Assembly (NCBI GenBank): GCA_030605285.1
Contig: JAUWIQ010000139.1
Coordinates: 1-5,944, forward strand
DNA length: 5,944 nucleotides
Source: Planctomycetota bacterium
GTDB lineage: Bacteria; Planctomycetota; Planctomycetia; Pirellulales; UBA7805
Direction of reading: 5' to 3'
The notes under the pieces were generated by a model. That model was not told where the DNA came from. It worked only from the letters and a program-made list of their open reading frames with translations, and ran no database searches. The translations under genes were made by a program, and so were the position numbers. Shown in pieces: positions 1 through 5,875 of this stretch; positions within the stretch are counted from its first letter, which is position 1; each line of letters starts with the position of its first letter.

Positions 1-1
1 G

Positions 2-1306
2 AAGGGGTTTTTTGAAGCGGTTGAAACGAGTGAGATTTCGATTCGCCCCGAAGTCTGGAGCGGTATGTCGATTACGGAGACGGCAGCACACGGCGATCAA
101 GTAGCGGCTGATGATCTTCTAGTGGATATCGATAAACGCAAGATTGATGTTACGATTGAGGATCTCGAGTTGCAAATTGTGAGCGCCAAACTTACCCTTG
201 CGCAGACAGAAGCAAGCCTGGAAACGCTCCGAAAATCAGTTCCTCAAGATTTGGAATCAGCAAGGAGAGCGGCTGAGGAAGCTGAGGAAAATATGCAACG
301 CTATCTAGAGATTGATCGCCCCGAAACGATTAAGGATATCGAGCAGCAAGTGGAAGGTGCTCGTCATGGTTTACTTTACCAGCAGGAAGAGCTCGATCAA
401 CTGGAAAAAATGTATAAAGCGGATGATCTGACTGAGGAAACAGAAGAGATTATTCTGACCCGTGCTCGACACGGCGTGAAGGCTGCAAAGTATCGACTCG
501 AAAAAGCGATTTCCGGCCAAGATCACGCAATGAATGTGCTCGTGCCGCGCCAGACGATTGATCTGCGCGAATCGGAACAGGCTGCAGCCTTGGCATTTGA
601 GCGAGTAGAGGCCACGTTACCCGCTGGAATCAGAGAAAAGGAAATCGCCTACCAGAAACAACAGGTCGAACTCGAAAAAAATGAAAAGAAGCTGGTGCGC
701 ATGAAGGACGACCGCAAGTTGCTGACGGTTCGTGCGCCGCATGCGGGCACGGTTTATTACGGTCAGGCGGTACGCGGACAGTGGGCGGATGCAACGGCGA
801 AGGCCAAGACACTCGTTCCAGGAGCTAGTGTACAGCCGGGTTCGGTTTTGATGACAGTCGTTCGCAATGAGGATCTTTTTGTTCGCGCAACGGCGGAAGA
901 GAAGCAGCTTGCCGACCTTCATCCCGGGGATCCCGTTGCGGTGACACCGGCGGCAATTCCTGGGGAAAAGTTAGCGGGAAGTTTAAAAAGCATTTCAGCG
1001 ATTCCTGTTTCTCCTGGTAAATTTGACGTACAGATTGATGTGGAATTGGATGAACAGGCAAATCGGCTTGTGGCAGGAATGGGCTGCTCGGCAGTGATTG
1101 AGGTCTACCGGCATCCGAGTGCTATCCTGGTGCCCAAGGCAGCCGTTGCTGAGGAAGGGGATGCGGAGGAAGAGTATGTCTACCTAGTGGATGGCAAAGA
1201 CAAAAAGAAACAACGTGTACGCGTGGGCCGTTCTGTGGGTGATCGCTTAGAAATTTTAAGAGGATTGAATCCGGGTGACAAAATTCTTGCTAAAAACCCT
1301 GACTGA
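2..1306 (+). CDS. HlyD/RND-type efflux periplasmic adaptor (membrane fusion protein), 5' partial
   Basis: This is a periplasmic adaptor that would link an inner-membrane transporter (ABC or RND type) to export across the envelope. The frame is open from base 2. The ATG at 65 is internal, because the preceding residues (FFEAVETSEISIRPEVWSG) already form the family's first barrel-sandwich strand, so the true start and membrane anchor lie left of the window. Counting from that ATG as residue 1: first half-lipoyl segment about 1-25 (HGDQVAADDLLVDID); long Glu/Lys/Gln-rich coiled-coil hairpin about 29-218; second half-lipoyl at 220-235 (LLTVRAPHAGTVYYG); beta-barrel about 268-350; membrane-proximal domain to the end (ILVPKAAVAEE, RVGRSVGDRLEILRGLNPGDKIL). 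The C-terminus is complete (TGA). The gene overlaps the next one by 32 bases. Family assignment is firm; substrate and transporter partner cannot be read from this window. Confidence 0.9.
   Translation, partial: KGFFEAVETSEISIRPEVWSGMSITETAAHGDQVAADDLLVDIDKRKIDVTIEDLELQIVSAKLTLAQTEASLETLRKSVPQDLESARRAAEEAEENMQRYLEIDRPETIKDIEQQVEGARHGLLYQQEELDQLEKMYKADDLTEETEEIILTRARHGVKAAKYRLEKAISGQDHAMNVLVPRQTIDLRESEQAAALAFERVEATLPAGIREKEIAYQKQQVELEKNEKKLVRMKDDRKLLTVRAPHAGTVYYGQAVRGQWADATAKAKTLVPGASVQPGSVLMTVVRNEDLFVRATAEEKQLADLHPGDPVAVTPAAIPGEKLAGSLKSISAIPVSPGKFDVQIDVELDEQANRLVAGMGCSAVIEVYRHPSAILVPKAAVAEEGDAEEEYVYLVDGKDKKKQRVRVGRSVGDRLEILRGLNPGDKILAKNPD
1258..1264 (+). promoter_or_regulatory. Ribosome binding site for the GTG-started toroid gene
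   Basis: AAGAGGA lies 10 bases before the GTG at 1275, inside the 3' end of the adaptor gene. It supports GTG 1275 as the start and a translationally coupled overlap. Confidence 0.6.
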
Positions 1307-2537
1307 GTCGGATATCCCTGTTGGCCGACTGCTGTTGCTTTTCCTTTTCCTGCTTGGGCAACCTCTGCTGGGGTCGCCTCGTGGTCGGGCAGCGGAAGCC
1401 GATGGGCCAATTGCTCCGCTCGATTCCTACCGTCCACCTCAGGATATCGAGATTCCCCGCCCGGCACCTGTGGTGCATCCTGGTGCAGAGCGATTGGAGG
1501 CGAGTATCCAGCATGGAGTCGACTATCTGTGCAATAAACAGAATAAGAACGGCTCATGGGGCAGCCCCCGTCGAACCAAAGCACTCGATATTTATGCTCC
1601 TGTTCCAGGCGCCCATCATGGATTTCGTGCTGCAGTCACCTGTATGGCGGTCACGGCGCTGATTCAGTCCGGTGATCAGCGACCGAAGGTACAGCAGGCA
1701 ATCGATCGTGGTGAAGCTTGGATTCTCAAGGAACTACCGAAAGTACGCAGGGCGAATGCGACCGCGCTGTACAATATTTGGGCACACGCTTACAGCCTGC
1801 AAACACTGATGCTTTTGCAGGAGCGGGCCGGTGGCGACAAGGAAAAATCTGAAAAACTCGCCCAATATGTACGCGATCAGATTGAACTGCTCACGCGGTA
1901 TGAATCTGTCAACGGAGGATGGGGATATTATGATTTTACCGTAGGTGCCAAGCGGCCATCGAGTATCGTTACGAGTTTTAGTGCTGCAACCTGTGTGATC
2001 GAATTGCAGCGGGCGCGTAAGGCAGGATTCGAGGTTCCCGCTTTGGTCACCGATAAGGCAGTCGCCTCCATCAAGCGGCAGCGAAAACCAGATTTCAGCT
2101 ATCTCTACGGGGCGCATCACTGGTTCAAGCCCATGTATTCCATCAATCGTCCGGGTGGCAGTTTGGGTCGGAGTCAAGTATGTAATTTGGCTCTGCGGCG
2201 CGATGGCGATCGGGGAGTCACCGATCAAGTCTTTGTGGACTGGCTCGATCGACTCTTTGCCCGTAAACTCTGGCTGGATCTGGCACGTAAGCGACCGATT
2301 CCCCATGAATCCTACTTTGCAGTGGCTGGTTACTTCGTCTATTACGCCTATTACTACGGTTCGGGCTGTATGCTGGAGCTGCCAGAGGAACAGCAGGCAT
2401 TTTATAAAGCGCAATTTACGCATCTTCTGCTGGGTTTGCAGGAGAGTGATGGGTGCTGGTGGGACTTCCCGCTGTACGATTATCACCAGTCCTATGGCAC
2501 TGCGTTTGCAATTATGACTCTCGTGCGGTGTCGCTAG
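1275..2537 (+). CDS. Exported squalene-cyclase/prenyltransferase-fold (alpha/alpha toroid) repeat protein
   Basis: 420 residues, starting with GTG. The N-terminus is an export signal: a charged region ending at Arg18, a Leu/Phe-rich core at 19-33, and a likely signal peptidase cut after AEA (42/43). The mature part reads as an alpha/alpha-barrel of the prenyltransferase/squalene-oxidase repeat type: IQHGVDYLCNKQNKNGSWG (78-96), NGGWGYYDF (213-221), GGSLGRSQVCNLAL (294-307), ESDGCWWDFPLYDYHQ (390-405) and YGTAFAIMTL (407-416). The Gly-Trp repeats resemble QW motifs. The class II terpene cyclase acid motif DxDD is absent, and the Asp-x-Cys zinc ligand pair of protein prenyltransferases is not evident, so an enzyme role is not supported. 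A periplasmic binding or scaffold role is inference. An aromatic patch (GYFVYYAYYYG, 352-362) stands out. Proteins of this style are common and mostly uncharacterised in planctomycetes. The gene overlaps the adaptor gene by 32 bases, which suggests a shared function in the envelope. Confidence 0.85.
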   Translation: MTKFLLKTLTESDIPVGRLLLLFLFLLGQPLLGSPRGRAAEADGPIAPLDSYRPPQDIEIPRPAPVVHPGAERLEASIQHGVDYLCNKQNKNGSWGSPRRTKALDIYAPVPGAHHGFRAAVTCMAVTALIQSGDQRPKVQQAIDRGEAWILKELPKVRRANATALYNIWAHAYSLQTLMLLQERAGGDKEKSEKLAQYVRDQIELLTRYESVNGGWGYYDFTVGAKRPSSIVTSFSAATCVIELQRARKAGFEVPALVTDKAVASIKRQRKPDFSYLYGAHHWFKPMYSINRPGGSLGRSQVCNLALRRDGDRGVTDQVFVDWLDRLFARKLWLDLARKRPIPHESYFAVAGYFVYYAYYYGSGCMLELPEEQQAFYKAQFTHLLLGLQESDGCWWDFPLYDYHQSYGTAFAIMTLVRCR

Positions 2538-2558
2538 GACGCTGTCGGCACCCAAGTC

Positions 2559-3980
2559 TTAATCACGCAGGATTCGACAAAGGGCAGCGCGTGCAGCATG
2601 GTAGCCGCACATCCCGTGAACGCCTCCACCGGGCGGGGTCGATGCAGAGCAGAGATAAATGCGTCGATTCGGGGTGGTATAGGGCGAGCGACGCAGCGCG
2701 GGGCGGGCCATTAACTGTCTGAAATCCATGACACCCCCCGTGATATCTCCTCCCACATAATTGGCATTGTAGGCTTCCAACGCAGCGGGCGAAAAAATGT
2801 GCCTTTCCAGGATCAGATCGCGGAATCCGGGGGCAAAACGTTCAATCTGTGCCTCGATCCGCTCGGTCATGTCCTCGGCACAAGCATGCGGCACATGGCA
2901 GTAAGCCCAACCGGTTTGCTTTCCGTCGGGTGCGCGTGTTGGATCAAACAGACTTTGCTGCGCAAGGAGTACGAAGGGGCGCTCGGGTATCTGGCCCGAC
3001 CAAATGGCCGATTCTGCCGCTGCAATTTCTTCCCACCGGCCACCGACATGCACGGTTCCCGCCCGTGCGGCTCTACTATTTGTCCACGGAATAGGACCAG
3101 CGAGTGCCCAGTCGATCTTAAAAACTCCCGGTCCATGGCGAAATTGTTCGAGGCGTTTTCGGTATCTCGGGGGAAGTTGTTCACCGGCAATCCGACTCAC
3201 CGCCCTCGGCGCAAGATCGAACAGAACAGCCGCGGAGGGAGGGAGATCAGAGAATGTGAAGACTGGTGAGTCCGTGACTACCTCGCCTCCAAGGCTTTCA
3301 AAGAGTGCGCGCATTGCTGCGGCAATCGATTGCGAGCCACCTCGGGGGAGTGGCCATCCACTGGCGTGTGCGGTGATACAGAAGAGCAAACCGACCGCAC
3401 CGGTGAGACGGCTTTCGAGGGGCCTGACACTGTGGGCTGCCATTCCTGCAAACATCCCGCGGATCGCGGCAGTACGGAAAGATTTCTGGGCAAGCGATTC
3501 TGCGGAAGCGAAGCCTTTGATTGCGAAACGTCCTGCAACGCGCAGGTGGCGTAATGGTTGTGGCGGGTTGAGAAGTTGGGGGAGTAAGATGTCGGCACGA
3601 TGAACAAAAGGTTCGATCAGCCGTCGGTATGGCTGGGCATCTTCACCGAACGCTGCAATAGTCTTCTGGAGGTCGCGTTCGAGTACGGCAGCCGTGCCAT
3701 CCGGCATGGGATGGACCACCGGTAGCTCAGGTTCTATCCACTCCAAACCAAAATTTTCAAGTCGTAATTTGGCGAAAAAAGGCGAGGCCATTGCCAGCGG
3801 ATGGATCGCAGAGCAGACGTCATGCACGAAGCCGGGAAGCGTCAGTTCGGCCGAACGCATGCCCCCACCAATTTCATCCCGAGCCTCAAGCAATAAGACC
3901 TTTTTGCCGGCTTGCGCAAGCGTAATCCCCGCGGAGAGTCCGTTCGGTCCAGAGCCTACAATGACAGCATCGTATGACAT
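2559..3980 (-). CDS. FAD-dependent oxidoreductase, CrtI/PYROXD2-like (phytoene desaturase superfamily)
   Basis: 473 residues. The N-terminal Rossmann FAD site is complete: VIVGSGPNG (6-14, GxGxxG), acidic Glu32 ending strand 2 (VLLLEAR) and the following GGGMRS (38-43). The C-terminal FAD-closing motif is also present: RRIYLCSASTPPGGGVHG, then MCGYHAARAAL, which is closest to the PYROXD2-like branch of COG1233 rather than to classical carotenoid desaturases. Length is normal for the family. The reaction is probably oxidation or desaturation of a hydrophobic substrate; the substrate is unknown and no carotenoid genes are adjacent. The frame is open 43 codons further upstream, to 4109, but that extension is a translation of the tRNA-Leu gene, so ATG 3980 is preferred. 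The upstream ribosome site is weak (GGTAAG, 6 bases before ATG). The gene ends with TAA 21 bases from the convergent toroid gene, with no obvious terminator hairpin between them. Confidence 0.9.
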   Translation of the reverse strand: MSYDAVIVGSGPNGLSAGITLAQAGKKVLLLEARDEIGGGMRSAELTLPGFVHDVCSAIHPLAMASPFFAKLRLENFGLEWIEPELPVVHPMPDGTAAVLERDLQKTIAAFGEDAQPYRRLIEPFVHRADILLPQLLNPPQPLRHLRVAGRFAIKGFASAESLAQKSFRTAAIRGMFAGMAAHSVRPLESRLTGAVGLLFCITAHASGWPLPRGGSQSIAAAMRALFESLGGEVVTDSPVFTFSDLPPSAAVLFDLAPRAVSRIAGEQLPPRYRKRLEQFRHGPGVFKIDWALAGPIPWTNSRAARAGTVHVGGRWEEIAAAESAIWSGQIPERPFVLLAQQSLFDPTRAPDGKQTGWAYCHVPHACAEDMTERIEAQIERFAPGFRDLILERHIFSPAALEAYNANYVGGDITGGVMDFRQLMARPALRRSPYTTPNRRIYLCSASTPPGGGVHGMCGYHAARAALCRILRD

Positions 3981-4010
3981 GCGGTGCTTACCAGAAGAGT
4001 TGTCTGCCAA

Positions 4011-4096
4011 TGGCCGAGGAGGGGATCGAACCCTCACGGGGGTTACCCCCCACGGGATTTTAAGTCCCGTGCGTCTGCCAATTCCGCCACTCGGCC
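4011..4096 (-). tRNA. tRNA-Leu (anticodon UAA)
   Basis: The 86-base gene folds completely: acceptor GGCCGAG/CTCGGCC with discriminator A at 4011; T8 G9; D arm GCG/CGC with an 11-base loop containing TTGG; anticodon stem CGGGA/TCCCG with loop CTTAAAA (anticodon TAA at 4060-4062); 17-base class II variable arm with a GGGGG/CCCCC stem; T arm GAGGG-TTCGATC-CCCTC. The long variable arm and discriminator A fit leucine, and the UAA anticodon reads UUA/UUG. CCA is not encoded (TTG follows the discriminator) and must be added after transcription. The oxidoreductase start lies 30 bases downstream on the same strand. Confidence 0.97.
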
Positions 4097-4111
4097 CACC
4101 AAGTGTCACTC

Positions 4112-4140
4112 ATCGTATCTGGCGCCCTTGAATGTGGCAA
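4112..4140 (-). promoter_or_regulatory. Sigma70-type promoter of tRNA-Leu
   Basis: On the minus strand, TTGCCA (4140-4135, five of six bases matching TTGACA) is followed by a 17-base spacer and TACGAT (4117-4112, four of six matching TATAAT). The -10 box ends 15 bases before the tRNA, which leaves room for a short 5' leader. Spacing and position are what a stable-RNA promoter should show. Since no terminator fits in the 30 bases after the tRNA, this promoter may also drive the oxidoreductase. Confidence 0.6.
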
Positions 4141-4201
4141 CGCGTGACGGGCACTTCGAAGGCGTTAGGGCATTGTTTCGGTTCGCCTTTTCGGGTACTT
4201 A

Positions 4202-4214
4202 TTGACGTGGTCAA
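4202..4214. repeat. 13-base palindrome flanked by a 7-base direct repeat, possible operator
   Basis: TTGAC-GTG-GTCAA is a perfect inverted repeat with a 3-base centre. It is flanked by two copies of GGGTACT (4193-4199 and 4217-4223), 24 bases apart. It lies in the 181-base space between the tRNA promoter and the lipoprotein gene, 63 bases before the lipoprotein ATG. A TTGAC element reads as a possible -35 box on both strands, but I see no good -10 at the right distance for the lipoprotein. A regulator site is possible; chance is also possible. Confidence 0.25.
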
Positions 4215-4264
4215 GTGGGTACTCGATTGGGTCGGGCCAGAGACTGTCACTGAGTGAGGCAACC

Positions 4265-4269
4265 GGGAG
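4265..4269 (+). promoter_or_regulatory. Ribosome binding site that decides the lipoprotein start
   Basis: GGGAG sits 8 bases before the ATG at 4278. No comparable site precedes the alternative in-frame GTG at 4254, so ATG 4278 is chosen. Confidence 0.55.
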
Positions 4270-4277
4270 TTTTCGAC

Positions 4278-4529
4278 ATGCGATGTAAAAAAAGCGGTCT
4301 TGGTGGACATGGTATTTTTTTCCTCGTGGCCGTCTATTTCGGCCTGTTCACGCTTACCGGTTGCGAGAAGCCCAAGCCGACCGTAGGCGATCAGGTCGGA
4401 GACGCCATTGATGACACTATCAAGGCAACCGGGCAGGCGGCAAAGAGTATCAACAAAGAGACGGTTGATTTGCGCGATGCGGTCAAGCAGGCCGTTGACG
4501 ATCACCTCAGTACCGGAAACGGCAATTGA
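4278..4529 (+). CDS. Small lipoprotein of unknown function
   Basis: 83 residues. The N-terminus is a lipoprotein signal peptide: MRCKK basic start, hydrophobic stretch about 13-27 (IFFLVAVYFGLFTLT) and lipobox LTGC with the acylated Cys at 29. The mature chain is only about 55 residues. After a short EKPKPT linker it is predicted as amphipathic helix (VGDQVGDAIDDTIKATGQAA, then KSINKETVDLRDAVKQAVDD), acidic and lacking further cysteine. It would be membrane-anchored and face the periplasm. Its size and helical tail weakly recall entericidin-like small lipoproteins, but I do not claim membership. An in-frame GTG 24 bases upstream would add eight residues. It is transcribed alone, convergent with the HEAT gene 41 bases away, with no clear terminator hairpin between them. 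Confidence 0.75.
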   Translation: MRCKKSGLGGHGIFFLVAVYFGLFTLTGCEKPKPTVGDQVGDAIDDTIKATGQAAKSINKETVDLRDAVKQAVDDHLSTGNGN

Positions 4530-4570
4530 TGCGACCGTCTTTGCAGGCAGCCATGCGTTCAAATTTCCCT

Positions 4571-5854
4571 TTAGTTTCCGCTGATTTTCTTGATCGCTGC
4601 TTTTGCGGCTTCCGCAACACTCGGGTCGTGGTCTTTTGCGGCCTGCTCCAACGCCGGTAAAGCCGATTTTGCCAACGGACCCAATTCAGCCAACGAATCG
4701 GCTGCTTCGTGCCGTACGAACGGTTGCGGATTTTTGAGTGCGGTTACAAAAAGTGGAATTCCTTTCTCAATCACAACCGGATCATCTTCGTCGATCCGTG
4801 CCAAAGCCCAGGCTGCGGTCGCGGCATAGTACTTGTCTTCGTCGTCAAGATGCGCTTTGAGAGCGTCTTTGCTCTGCATTGCCTCGGGCCCTATCTGGCC
4901 GAGTAGATAAAATGAGGCATAGCGAATCCCTTCATCTTGATCGTCGCATCCTTCGATCGCCAGATCGATCACTTCTTTTCCCTGCGGACCGATTTCACCA
5001 AGAGCAAAGAGTAAATGAGTACGGATATCTACATCCGGTTCATCCTTGTAAGCACTGACTAGAGCCGGAGCGGTCGGAGCGGCCACAGATCCTAGCTGTT
5101 GAATCAATTGTGCTACACTTTCCCTTGAGCCGGGATATTCGAGCGCTTTGATTAAAACCGGTACGGCCGCTTCGCCTAATCCAGCCAGGGCAATCAAAGT
5201 ATCATCGACCACTTTTGGATCGGCATTTCCCAGTGCAGATTCGAGAGCTGGCAATGTGATCTGCGGCCCTGGTTTGAGATCAAGCAGCGCCTGTGCAGCC
5301 ATTCGCCGGACGTGTTCGTCGGGATCGGTCAGCATTTGTGCGATAAAGCGGGCAGTCGTCTTCTTGATATTTTCATTTTCAGGGAAAATTTTTGCCAAGG
5401 CCCATGATCCAGCGACCCAGAAAAATGGATCCTCGCTGTCAAGGTGTTCACGAATCGCCTCAGCTGCCGGAGCAGCCGGTGGTCCAATCATTCCCAGTGC
5501 GAAGACCGCCGCATGTTGGACGCCCACCTCTCGATCGTCAAGCAACAAAATCAGATCGGGCACAGCGGCGGCGGCACCGGGCCCAATCATGCCTAGTGTC
5601 ATTGCTGCTTCTTGGCGTTGGTAGGGCTCATTTTTTTCTTCAATCAGTTTGCAGATAGCCGGTACCGCGTCCTTTGCTTCTGGGCCAATCTCATGCAGCA
5701 CAAGCAGCGCATAGAATTCGGTACGGTCATCTTTCATCGCCTCGATCATCGCTGGAACAATCGCCGCCCCACGTTCTGCTAATGCATGGAGCGACCGCCG
5801 GATTACGGCGGCATCTTTGTCTTGGAGCGCTTGCACCAGGAGCGGCACGGTCAT
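4571..5854 (-). CDS. HEAT-repeat protein (PBS-lyase-type repeats), probably the 3' part of a longer split gene
   Basis: 427 residues made entirely of about 11-12 HEAT repeats of 30-40 residues, with recurring signatures LGMIGP (87-92), LGMIGP (120-125), VRRMAAQAL (182-190), LGEIGP (285-290), LGQIGP (319-324) and VRHEAADSLAELGP (380-393). Such solenoids serve as protein-interaction scaffolds; no catalytic motif or signal peptide is visible from this ATG. The protein has a 198-residue superperiod: residues 1-198 align without gaps to 199-396, and a third copy starts at 397. The ATG at 5854 directly follows an in-frame TAA and has only a weak ribosome site (CGGA). The same frame beyond two TAA codons continues as HEAT repeat to the window edge, so this ATG probably is not the ancestral start. 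The 3' end (KKISGN, TAA) looks natural. Whether the protein is made by reinitiation, readthrough or not at all is open. Confidence 0.8.
   Translation of the reverse strand: MTVPLLVQALQDKDAAVIRRSLHALAERGAAIVPAMIEAMKDDRTEFYALLVLHEIGPEAKDAVPAICKLIEEKNEPYQRQEAAMTLGMIGPGAAAAVPDLILLLDDREVGVQHAAVFALGMIGPPAAPAAEAIREHLDSEDPFFWVAGSWALAKIFPENENIKKTTARFIAQMLTDPDEHVRRMAAQALLDLKPGPQITLPALESALGNADPKVVDDTLIALAGLGEAAVPVLIKALEYPGSRESVAQLIQQLGSVAAPTAPALVSAYKDEPDVDIRTHLLFALGEIGPQGKEVIDLAIEGCDDQDEGIRYASFYLLGQIGPEAMQSKDALKAHLDDEDKYYAATAAWALARIDEDDPVVIEKGIPLFVTALKNPQPFVRHEAADSLAELGPLAKSALPALEQAAKDHDPSVAEAAKAAIKKISGN
4667..5854 (-). repeat. Two ungapped 198-codon superrepeats in the HEAT gene
   Basis: Unit A is 5261-5854 (residues 1-198) and unit B is 4667-5260 (residues 199-396). 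A third unit starts at 4666 and is cut off by the stop. Anchors keep a constant offset of 198: MTVP/ITLP (1/199), AAIVP/EAAVP (30/228), LGMIGP/LGEIGP (87/285), LGMIGP/LGQIGP (120/318), WALAKI/WALARI (151/349), VRRMAA/VRHEAA (182/380), LPAL/LPAL (201/399). The similarity is at protein level and DNA copies have diverged, so the duplication is old. Confidence 0.7.
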
Positions 5855-5875
5855 TTATCGTCCGGGTTTTATTTA
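5855..5875 (-). other. Two in-frame TAA codons interrupting a HEAT repeat
   Basis: Read on the minus strand, the seven codons are TAA (5875-5873), Ile-Lys-Pro-Gly-Arg, TAA (5857-5855), followed directly by ATG 5854. By the 198-residue register, the first TAA aligns with Asp192 and Glu390 (the latter is GAA), and the second with Gln198 (CAG) and Lys396 (AAA). The five codons between them match LKPGP at 193-197. This shows the spacer is ancestral coding sequence, not an intergenic gap. Confidence 0.8.

Noticed and set aside
1734..2555. 273-codon open frame on the minus strand, antisense to the toroid gene
   Set aside because: No recognisable domain, His/Gln/Ile/Arg-heavy shadow composition, and fully covered by a well-supported gene on the other strand.
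2538..2558. Bidirectional terminator between the convergent toroid and oxidoreductase genes
   Set aside because: The 21-base gap contains no stable inverted repeat or T-run that I can find.
3004..3603. 199-codon plus-strand open frame inside the oxidoreductase gene
   Set aside because: Shadow of the minus-strand gene with Ala/Arg/Ser-rich composition and no domain.
4060..4062. Idea that the tRNA with anticodon UAA suppresses the two TAA codons in the HEAT gene
   Set aside because: Anticodon UAA pairs with UUA, not with the stop codon UAA; a suppressor would need anticodon UUA.
3981..4109. N-terminal 43-codon extension of the oxidoreductase frame to an ATG at 4109
   Set aside because: The extension (GGPSGGIGRRTG...) is a translation across the tRNA-Leu gene; the Rossmann fold begins at MSYDAVIVG, so ATG 3980 is the start.
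4110..4562. 150-codon open frame on the minus strand over the lipoprotein gene
   Set aside because: It runs antisense through the lipoprotein gene and into the tRNA promoter, has no domain, and the lipobox on the plus strand is convincing.
4530..4570. Terminator between the convergent lipoprotein and HEAT genes
   Set aside because: Only short, imperfect pairing is possible and there is no convincing stem with a T-run.
5855..5875. Reassignment of TAA to a sense codon in this genome
   Set aside because: TAA is the natural terminator of both the oxidoreductase (2559-2561) and the HEAT gene itself (4571-4573), each at a sensible protein end.
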